Origin: Planococcus sp. (in: firmicutes)
GTDB taxonomy: Bacteria > Bacillota > Bacilli > Bacillales_A > Planococcaceae
Assembly: GCA_030147455.1 (NCBI GenBank)
Contig: JASKZU010000138.1
Span: forward strand, 1-8,256
DNA: 8,256 bases
Reading direction: 5' to 3'
Below are positions 1 to 5,314 of this stretch, one piece after another. The notes under the pieces are model-generated. The model was not told where the DNA came from, did no database searches, and saw only the letters and a program-made list of their open reading frames with translations. Made by a program: the position numbers and the translations under genes. Positions within the stretch are counted from its first letter, which is position 1, and each line of letters starts with the position of its first letter.

Positions 1-539
1 CGCAGTATGCAATTACGCATGCGACCGAACGCAGTTTACTGTTGTTTGATGAAATCGGCCGCGGTACATCGACATACGACGGCATGGCGCTTGCCCAGTC
101 GATGATCGAGTATATCCACGAAAATATCGGGGCCAATACATTGTTTTCCACGCATTACCACGAACTCACTTCGCTGGAGCAGTCGCTCGATCAATTAAGC
201 AACGTCCACGTTTCGGCGATGGAACAATCCGGGAAAGTCGTCTTTTTGCATAAAGTAAAAAGAGGGCCTGCTGACAAAAGCTATGGTGTGCATGTAGCGG
301 AACTGGCCAATTTGCCGGAGCCGATATTAAGGCGTGCACGCGAACTGCTGGCCAGCTTTGAAGCGGAAAACCATAAGCCGCAGCCGCAAGCAGAGCAATT
401 ATCCTTTTTTGACGAACGCGATACCGCCAAAGACGAAGTGCTGCAGTCGATTATCGATGCTTCGGTTTCCAGGATGACACCGCTCGATGCATTGCAGCTG
501 ATCCATACACTGCAGGAGAAATTAAACGGGAAGGACTGA
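1..539 (+). CDS. mutS: DNA mismatch repair protein MutS, C-terminal part (5' end outside window)
   Basis: MutS binds base mismatches and small loops as a dimer and uses ATP to recruit MutL. Only the last 178 codons are present; the reading frame is open from base 3. Visible are the end of the ABC-type ATPase domain, with Walker B LLLFDE followed by GRGTSTYDGMALAQ, and the STHYHEL switch-histidine segment. Next come the helical part that closes the ATPase dimer interface (KSYGVHVAELANLPEPILRRA) and a short C-terminal tail. The tail carries QLSFF (bases 396-410), which fits the beta-clamp-binding pentamer; B. subtilis MutS has such a motif at the equivalent place. Stop TGA is at 537-539, 4 bp before the mutL start. 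The Walker A, mismatch-binding and connector domains lie upstream of the window. Identification is very secure. Confidence 0.98.
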   Translation, partial: QYAITHATERSLLLFDEIGRGTSTYDGMALAQSMIEYIHENIGANTLFSTHYHELTSLEQSLDQLSNVHVSAMEQSGKVVFLHKVKRGPADKSYGVHVAELANLPEPILRRARELLASFEAENHKPQPQAEQLSFFDERDTAKDEVLQSIIDASVSRMTPLDALQLIHTLQEKLNGKD

Positions 540-543
540 GGAA

Positions 544-2397
544 ATGGGCCATATCCGATTGATGGACGAACCGTTATCGAACAAAATTGCAGCAGGTGAG
601 GTAGTCGAGCGGCCGACTTCAGTCGTCAAAGAGCTGGTGGAAAACGCCATCGATGCAGGAAGCACCGCCATCGAAGTGCTGCTGCAGGAAGCAGGGCTCG
701 TTTCGATTCAGGTAATCGACAACGGGGCAGGGATGGACGAAGAAGATGCCCTGTTATCGTTCTCGCGCCATGCCACCAGCAAAATCGAGAACGAGCATGA
801 TTTGTTCCGCATTCGTACGCTTGGTTTCCGCGGGGAGGCGCTTGCGAGTATTGCTTCTGTTTCCAAAGTGACGCTTCATACGTCAAACGGCCAAACCGGA
901 ACGTATTTGAATATCGAAGGGGGCCGCCTGGTAGAACAGCGCGCGGACGCCCTAAGGCAAGGGACAGACATCCGCATCGATCAGCTGTTTTACAACACCC
1001 CGGCACGTTTGAAATACATGAAAACACTGCAAACCGAACTCGGGCATACCATTGATTTATTAAACCGTTTCGCGCTCAGTTATCCGAGTGTTTCTTTCCG
1101 TCTCGTCCATGACGGCAGGCCGCTGTTGCAGACGGCGGGAAGCGGAGATATCCGCCGCGTGCTTGCTGATATTTACGGGGTCGCCATTGCCAAAAAGATG
1201 GTGCCGTTCGAAGGCGAGTCGCAAGATTACCGGGTAGAGGGATATGCTTCGCTGCCGGAAATCACGCGCGCTAATAAAAATTATATTTCGCTGTTCGTCA
1301 ACGGCCGCTGGGTCAAACAATATGCGATCGCCAATACAGTGCATAAGGCATACCACACATATTTGCCGCTTGAGCGCCAGCCGATCGTTGTGCTGAACAT
1401 TACGGGCGACCCGTACTTGACCGATGTAAACGTCCATCCTTCCAAACAGCAGATTCGGTTGAGCAAAGAAAAAGAGCTGCTCGAGCTGATTCACGATACA
1501 ATTCGGCGCGCAATCGGCTCGGCCGTCCGTGCGCCAATCATCGAACGCCCAAAACCAGTGAAACCGGCACCCACCCGGCAATTGGATTTGTGGAAGCGCG
1601 AGCCGGAACAGCCGTCCCGCCAAATCAATTATCCGTCACCTTCGCCCAAGCAGCCGGCTGCGCCGAATCCCGCAACCGGCTGGAAGCAGGAACAGCTGCA
1701 GGAACAAGCAGAGCCTTTTGGGGAAGTTTCTGCTATCCATCAGGAAGAATCGCCCTTGCCAGAGAGCGATCAGGAGCTGATTACGGCAGAACCAGAAGAA
1801 AACAGTCCCCAATTTCCTGAACTTGAAGTAGTCGGTCAAGTACACGGAACATATATTGTAGCGCAAAGCACGGATGGCTTTTACTTGATCGACCAGCATG
1901 CAGCCCAGGAGCGCATCAAATACGAGTATTTCCGCGAAAAAGTCGGCGAGGCAAACTCGAACGAACGCCAATCCTTGCTGTTGCCGTTAACGTTTCACTA
2001 CAGCCGCAATGAAGCGCTGCATTTAAAAGAACAGTTGGCAGCTCTCGAAGAAAGTGGTGTATTCTTGGAAGAATTCGGGGATACATCTTTTATCGTGCGG
2101 GAATACCCGACCTGGTTTCCAAAAGGCTTTGAACAGGAGGTCATCGAAGACCTGATCGAACAAGTGTTGAACGAACGGAAAGTCGACATTAAACAACTGC
2201 GCGAGGAAGCGGCTATCATGATGAGCTGCAAGCGGTCGATCAAAGCCAATCATTATTTGCAAAAACACGAGATGGAGCGATTGCTGGTAGATTTAAAAAA
2301 GGCCGAGCAGCCGTTCACTTGCCCGCACGGCCGGCCGGTTATCATTCATTTTAAAACCTATGATATTGAAAAGATGTTCAAGCGCGTTATGAATTGA
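544..2397 (+). CDS. mutL: DNA mismatch repair endonuclease MutL
   Basis: MutL is recruited by MutS and, in bacteria without MutH, nicks the DNA strand to be repaired. It has 617 residues, normal for a Bacillales MutL. The N-terminal GHKL ATPase shows ELVENAIDAGS (30-40), DNGAGM (59-64), GFRGEAL (94-100) and VNVHPSK (295-301). A Pro/Gln/Glu-rich linker runs from about 330 to 425. The C-terminal dimerisation/endonuclease domain has DQHAAQERIKYE (450-461), matching DQHA(X)2E(X)4E, then SCKRSIKA (561-568) and CPHGRP (593-598), which complete the metal site in this family. QSLLLP (476-481) sits where B. subtilis MutL has its clamp-binding motif, and the linker holds a further candidate, QLDLW (346-350). 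The ATG at 544 is supported by AAGGA at 531-535 with an 8-nt spacer. The RBS lies inside the end of mutS, so the two are co-transcribed and probably translationally coupled. Confidence 0.99.
   Translation: MGHIRLMDEPLSNKIAAGEVVERPTSVVKELVENAIDAGSTAIEVLLQEAGLVSIQVIDNGAGMDEEDALLSFSRHATSKIENEHDLFRIRTLGFRGEALASIASVSKVTLHTSNGQTGTYLNIEGGRLVEQRADALRQGTDIRIDQLFYNTPARLKYMKTLQTELGHTIDLLNRFALSYPSVSFRLVHDGRPLLQTAGSGDIRRVLADIYGVAIAKKMVPFEGESQDYRVEGYASLPEITRANKNYISLFVNGRWVKQYAIANTVHKAYHTYLPLERQPIVVLNITGDPYLTDVNVHPSKQQIRLSKEKELLELIHDTIRRAIGSAVRAPIIERPKPVKPAPTRQLDLWKREPEQPSRQINYPSPSPKQPAAPNPATGWKQEQLQEQAEPFGEVSAIHQEESPLPESDQELITAEPEENSPQFPELEVVGQVHGTYIVAQSTDGFYLIDQHAAQERIKYEYFREKVGEANSNERQSLLLPLTFHYSRNEALHLKEQLAALEESGVFLEEFGDTSFIVREYPTWFPKGFEQEVIEDLIEQVLNERKVDIKQLREEAAIMMSCKRSIKANHYLQKHEMERLLVDLKKAEQPFTCPHGRPVIIHFKTYDIEKMFKRVMN
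2366..2393 (+). promoter_or_regulatory. weak candidate promoter inside the 3' end of mutL
   Basis: TTGAAA (2366-2371) is followed after 16 nt by TATGAA (2388-2393), resembling a sigma-A promoter with four of six matches in the -10. It could give the hydrolase-miaA-hfq genes some transcription independent of mutSL. It lies in coding sequence, so chance resemblance is quite possible. Confidence 0.22.
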
Positions 2398-2427
2398 AAG
2401 CATTAACTACTAGAAAGGCGTGAATGT

Positions 2428-3348
2428 ATGGAAGCGACAAGTTCATTTGTTCAGGCTTCAGACGGCCATGAACTATATACATCTACTCATGCAGCCGGAA
2501 ATCCAAAGGCTCATGTACACATTATCCATGGCATGGCGGAACATAGCGGGCGCTATGATCGATTTATTCGCTCGTTGGTCCAAGAAGGTTATACCGTAAC
2601 GGCCCACGATCAACGAGGGCATGGGAAAACAGCTGAACGCAACGGAATGGCCGGTTTTTTTGCCGAACAGGATGGGTTTTCCCGCGTCGTCTCGGATGTG
2701 GAAGAAGTTGTTCAACATCTGCGCCGATCGATTGGCGAACTTCCGCTTGTTGTGATTGGCCATTCAATGGGCTCTTTTGTTGCACGCCGTTATTTGCAAT
2801 TATACAGTGACCGTGTTTCGTGCGCCGTGCTGTCCGGAACTGGCGGACATCCCGGCATTGCACTCGCTGCAGGAAAGCTGGCGGCCAGAAGCTTTGGGCG
2901 TATAAAAGGGAAAGCGGAGAAAAACCCGTTTCTCGGCACATTGATTTTCGGAAGCTACAACAAAAGTTTTTTAGGCGAGCCGTCTAAGTTTGCCTGGCTG
3001 AGCCGAAATCCAGACACGGTCAAGGGATTTGAAACAGATCCTTGGTGCGGTTTCAACATGACCAGCCAATTTTATGTCGACTTGTTTGACGGGCTTGATG
3101 TGATTCACAGGCCGGCAGAAGTGGCGCGCATCCGCAAAAGTTTGCCTGTATTGTTTATCAGCGGCTCGGTAGATCCTGTCGGTGCAAAAGGCAGCGGTGT
3201 TTTTCAGGCGGCAGGACAGTTCCAGCAAGCTGGGATGGACACTGTGAAAATCTATATGGCCGAGGAAGCGAGGCATGAAGTGCTTCACGAACTTGATGCC
3301 GAGACTTCGCAAAAAGTTATGATTGATTGGATAAATGAACATGGTTGA
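2428..3348 (+). CDS. alpha/beta hydrolase, monoacylglycerol lipase / lysophospholipase type (Hydrolase_4 / S33-like)
   Basis: A 306-residue cytoplasmic serine hydrolase with no signal peptide or membrane segment. Motifs appear in family order: HGMAEHSGRY (34-43), the oxyanion-hole loop typical of monoglyceride lipases and lysophospholipases; HDQRGHGKT (60-68); the nucleophile elbow GHSMGS (111-116, Ser113); the acid in SGSVDP (Asp249); and the catalytic histidine in ARHEVLHE (His283). The triad is therefore complete. The family cleaves acyl esters such as monoacylglycerols or lysophospholipids; the real substrate cannot be read from sequence. B. subtilis YtpA is a possible relative. The ATG at 2428 has an AAAGG-type RBS at 2414-2418 about 9 nt upstream and follows mutL by 30 bp. 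The 3' end overlaps the start of miaA by 14 bp, so it lies in the same transcript as miaA-hfq. No link to repair or tRNA modification is evident. Confidence 0.9.
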   Translation: MEATSSFVQASDGHELYTSTHAAGNPKAHVHIIHGMAEHSGRYDRFIRSLVQEGYTVTAHDQRGHGKTAERNGMAGFFAEQDGFSRVVSDVEEVVQHLRRSIGELPLVVIGHSMGSFVARRYLQLYSDRVSCAVLSGTGGHPGIALAAGKLAARSFGRIKGKAEKNPFLGTLIFGSYNKSFLGEPSKFAWLSRNPDTVKGFETDPWCGFNMTSQFYVDLFDGLDVIHRPAEVARIRKSLPVLFISGSVDPVGAKGSGVFQAAGQFQQAGMDTVKIYMAEEARHEVLHELDAETSQKVMIDWINEHG

Positions 3349-4306
3349 AGTGATGGCGATTGTCGGGCCGACAGCTTCCGGAAAAACAGCCCTCAGCATC
3401 CAGCTCGCCAAACAATTTGATGGGGAAATCATCAACGGGGATTCAATGCAGATTTATCGGGGAATGGATATTGGAACCGCCAAAGTGCGGCCGGAAGAAA
3501 TGAATGGCATCGTCCACCACCTGCTCGACATCCGTGAACCGGATGAATCGTTTTCAGTAGCTGAGTACCAGCAGCTTGTGCGCGATAAAATCGCTGATAT
3601 CCAAAGCCGCGGGAAAATGCCGATTGTCGTCGGCGGAACAGGCATGTATGTGCAGTCTGTCTTGTTCGACTACCGGTTTTCCGAGCGTCAAGTGGATGAA
3701 GCGCTGCGGCGCCGTTTGTACGAGGAACTTGACGCACAGGGACCGGACGCCATGCATCAAAAACTGATGGCGCTTGATTCTTCGATTGACATCCACCCGA
3801 ACAACACGCGCCGCGTCATTCGGGCACTGGAGATCTTGATGAGCGGAGAGCAAAAAGAAGACGGCAGCCTGGCGCAAAGCCCGATGTACAATGAATTGAT
3901 CATCGGGCTCGATACGCCGCGCGAAGAGCTTTACGAGCGCATTGACCAGCGAGTGGAACTGATGATGAAAGCAGGGCTAATGGATGAAGTAAAGCGGCTA
4001 TATGACAGCGGATTACGCGATGTACAGTCAATCAAGGCGATCGGCTATAAAGAATTGTATGATTTTTTCGATGGCCGCGACACGTTAGAACAGTCAATTG
4101 AAAAGCTAAAACGCAACTCCAGGCAATATGCCAAACGCCAATTTACGTATTTCCGAAACAAACTGCCGATTTTTTGGGTAGATGCTACAGACGGTCCTGA
4201 AAAGAATCTGGAAGAAATTGCTCGAGTTGTGCAGGAAAAAGACCGGAACCGTCGAAATGAACAAATGGCGAAACTAAACAACAGAGAAACAGGGGGAATT
4301 TCATGA
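3335..4306 (+). CDS. miaA: tRNA dimethylallyltransferase MiaA
   Basis: MiaA transfers the dimethylallyl group of DMAPP to N6 of adenosine 37 in tRNAs reading UNN codons, making i6A, which MiaB then usually thiomethylates. It has 323 residues from this start, close to the family norm. The P-loop GPTASGKTALS is at 11-21. The substrate region INGDSMQIYRGMDIGTAK is at 33-50, with HHLLDI at 61-66. The second core motif VVGGTGMYVQSVL is at 98-110, and the tRNA-contacting arginine segment NNTRRVIRALEI at 156-167. A basic tail ends the protein. The start is not settled: ATG 3335, ATG 3341 and ATG 3353 are all in frame before the P-loop, and none has a strong Shine-Dalgarno. Translation probably depends on ribosomes finishing the overlapping hydrolase gene, whose stop is at 3346-3348. 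The miaA stop overlaps the hfq start (ATGA). Confidence 0.97.
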   Translation: MNMVEVMAIVGPTASGKTALSIQLAKQFDGEIINGDSMQIYRGMDIGTAKVRPEEMNGIVHHLLDIREPDESFSVAEYQQLVRDKIADIQSRGKMPIVVGGTGMYVQSVLFDYRFSERQVDEALRRRLYEELDAQGPDAMHQKLMALDSSIDIHPNNTRRVIRALEILMSGEQKEDGSLAQSPMYNELIIGLDTPREELYERIDQRVELMMKAGLMDEVKRLYDSGLRDVQSIKAIGYKELYDFFDGRDTLEQSIEKLKRNSRQYAKRQFTYFRNKLPIFWVDATDGPEKNLEEIARVVQEKDRNRRNEQMAKLNNRETGGIS

Positions 4307-4527
4307 AACCGGTTAACATTCAGGATGTGTATTTAAACCAACTGCGCAAAAACAACGTTTTTGTCACCGTCTTTTTACTGAACGGATTTCAGTTGAAAGG
4401 CACGATCAAATCCTATGACAACTTTACTGTACTCGTGGAAACTGAAGGCAAGCAGCAATTAATCTACAAACATGCCATTTCCACATTTTCTCCGTCAAAA
4501 CCTGTCACAATCGAGCATCAGGAGTAA
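4303..4527 (+). CDS. hfq: RNA-binding protein Hfq
   Basis: Hfq is a small Sm-like protein that forms a hexameric ring and binds small RNAs and mRNA A/U-rich stretches. It has 74 residues, the short Gram-positive form without the long acidic tail of enterobacterial Hfq. The Sm1 region includes FLLNGFQLKG (24-33), and Sm2 holds the signature YKHAIST (55-61), whose Y-K-H lines the proximal pore. The rim segment is LRKNN (14-18), poorer in arginine than the E. coli RRER patch; in Bacillus this goes with weak support of sRNA-mRNA pairing. The ATG at 4303 has a strong RBS, AGGGGG (4291-4296), 6 nt upstream inside miaA, and shares ATGA with the miaA stop. Adjacent miaA-hfq is a widely conserved arrangement. 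The gene is followed by the hairpin at 4567-4598. Confidence 0.98.
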   Translation: MKPVNIQDVYLNQLRKNNVFVTVFLLNGFQLKGTIKSYDNFTVLVETEGKQQLIYKHAISTFSPSKPVTIEHQE

Positions 4528-4566
4528 AACCTGCAGGCGGAGGAAGTCCCAAAAACTGCATATGAA

Positions 4567-4598
4567 AAAGGCCGATCGGCAATTGCCGGTCGGCCTTT
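4567..4598. terminator. bidirectional intrinsic terminator between hfq and the convergent TRIC gene
   Basis: A 14-bp stem, AAAGGCCGATCGGC / GCCGGTCGGCCTTT, closes on an AATT loop. All positions pair, with one G-U wobble in the plus-strand RNA and an A-C mismatch at that point in the minus-strand RNA. The minus-strand transcript is followed by five U (from AAAAA at 4565-4569), a good terminator. The plus side has only UUU then AAG, so termination of hfq transcripts may be less efficient. The TAA stop of the leftward gene (4597-4599) is embedded in the stem. Confidence 0.88.
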
Positions 4599-5205
4599 AA
4601 GATGTCGTCAAAATTTTTCGTGTTGGCAGTTTCCACCGGTACGTGTAGGATAAAATCCGTAAAACAGTAATCATTAAAAACAGTAAATAAAGCATAAGGT
4701 CGGTTCGGACCATTTCGATGCTGATCAACAAACCGGCAATGGCTGCCCATACGGCATAAATTTCCGCTTTCAACACAAGTGGCTTTCTTCCGGCCAGTAC
4801 ATCCCGCACCATGCCGCCGCCGGATCCGGTAAGAACAGCAGCAACTACCGCTGCATATACGGGAAGCCCGAGTTCAACAGCATAGAGTGCACCTTGTACG
4901 GCAAAAGCAGACAAGCCGATTGCATCAAAAAAATGGCCCCAGCGATTCCAGTGGCCCAATGCTTTATGTGGAAATAAAAATACGACCGTTATCGAGACCA
5001 ATGCGAGCTGGAACATAAACTCCTGCTCCCATAGTGCGGATACCGGAACGCCGATCAGCAGGTTGCGGATCGCACCGCCGCCAAAAGCAGTGACGACACC
5101 GAGCAAGTATACGCCGAAAATATCGTATTCTTCCTCCATGGCAATAATTGCACCGGAAATTGCGAACGCAATGGTTCCAATGGCGCTCAAAACTTCCCAA
5201 GCCAT
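4597..5205 (-). CDS. trimeric intracellular cation (TRIC) channel family membrane protein (UPF0126)
   Basis: A 202-residue, very hydrophobic protein predicted to span the membrane seven times (roughly 5-22, 28-48, 65-80, 92-110, 115-137, 148-165 and 169-187). It is built from two similar halves. IGTIAFAISGAIIAME (9-24) matches IGLSAFAVQGALYAVE (96-111), and FGGGAIRNLLIGVP (41-54) matches GSGGGMVRDVLAGRKP (127-142). These GGG..R kinks are the hallmark of the TRIC/UPF0126 family; bacterial and archaeal members solved structurally are trimeric cation channels. The physiological role in bacteria is unclear. The ATG (complement of 5203-5205) has a perfect AAGGAGG (complement of 5216-5222) with a 10-nt spacer and its own promoter (5242-5269), with a leader of only about 30 nt. 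It is a single-gene unit, convergent with hfq and divergent from the PLP enzyme. B. subtilis YvgT is a homologue, but it is not at this locus. Confidence 0.94.
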   Translation of the reverse strand: MAWEVLSAIGTIAFAISGAIIAMEEEYDIFGVYLLGVVTAFGGGAIRNLLIGVPVSALWEQEFMFQLALVSITVVFLFPHKALGHWNRWGHFFDAIGLSAFAVQGALYAVELGLPVYAAVVAAVLTGSGGGMVRDVLAGRKPLVLKAEIYAVWAAIAGLLISIEMVRTDLMLYLLFLMITVLRILSYTYRWKLPTRKILTTS

Positions 5206-5224
5206 TACAAAATAGCCTCCTTCG

Positions 5225-5254
5225 TTTACACAACTCTATGAATTGTAGCAGAAT
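5225..5254 (+). promoter_or_regulatory. weak candidate rightward promoter for the PLP enzyme gene
   Basis: TTTACA (5225-5230, five of six to TTGACA) with an 18-nt spacer leads to CAGAAT (5249-5254, four of six to TATAAT). A second good -35, TTGACG at 5254-5259, has no acceptable -10 at 16-18 nt. Some rightward promoter must exist in this 109-bp gap because the upstream gene points away, but which one is used is uncertain. Confidence 0.2.
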
Positions 5255-5269
5255 TGACGTGTTTTTCAA
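5242..5269 (-). promoter_or_regulatory. sigma-A-type promoter of the TRIC gene
   Basis: On the minus strand, TTGAAA (complement of 5264-5269) is followed after 16 nt by TACAAT (complement of 5242-5247). TG precedes the -10 with one base between, giving an extended -10 (TGCTACAAT). Transcription would begin near 5235, leaving a leader of about 30 nt before the ATG, too short for a riboswitch. Confidence 0.7.
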
Positions 5270-5280
5270 ATAGCAGAATT
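5246..5280. repeat. 10-bp direct repeat TAGCAGAATT, two copies
   Basis: TAGCAGAATT occurs exactly at 5246-5255 and 5271-5280, start to start 25 bp apart. The first copy overlaps the leftward -10 by its first two bases and otherwise fills the promoter spacer; the second lies just upstream of the leftward -35. That placement would suit a pair of regulator half-sites, but the function is unknown. Confidence 0.5.
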
Positions 5281-5291
5281 TGCGACAAATT
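5277..5291. promoter_or_regulatory. short inverted repeat AATTTG-CGA-CAAATT, possible operator
   Basis: Two perfect 6-bp arms flank a 3-bp centre between the two divergent genes, 24 bp before the chosen start at 5315. A further CAAAT at 5267-5271 also pairs with ATTTG at 5278-5282, so three alternating arms are present. The run is A/T-rich and short, so this may be chance. Confidence 0.3.
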
Positions 5292-5304
5292 TTTAAAAAG
5301 AAAT

Positions 5305-5309
5305 GGAGA
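5305..5309 (+). promoter_or_regulatory. ribosome binding site that decides the start of the PLP enzyme
   Basis: GGAG at 5305-5308 lies 6 nt before the ATG at 5315. The in-frame ATG at 5303 overlaps this RBS and is preceded only by A-rich sequence, so 5315 is the better start. Confidence 0.7.
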
Positions 5310-5314
5310 TTCTC

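Noticed and set aside
1060..1623. 187-codon antisense open frame inside mutL
   Set aside because: A shadow of mutL codon use, with no RBS, promoter or family motif.
4562..4600. 12-codon reading frame starting ATG at 4562 and running through the terminator, with GGAGGAAG upstream at 4539-4546
   Set aside because: The RBS-like sequence is about 15 nt away, too far, and the frame consists almost wholly of the terminator stem. A remnant of a lost downstream gene's RBS is conceivable but unsupported.
5206..5241. Riboswitch upstream of the TRIC gene
   Set aside because: The predicted leader is only about 30 nt, far too short for any known aptamer.
5303..5314. Upstream ATG start for the PLP enzyme
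   Set aside because: It overlaps the only good RBS, which serves ATG 5315, and has no Shine-Dalgarno of its own.
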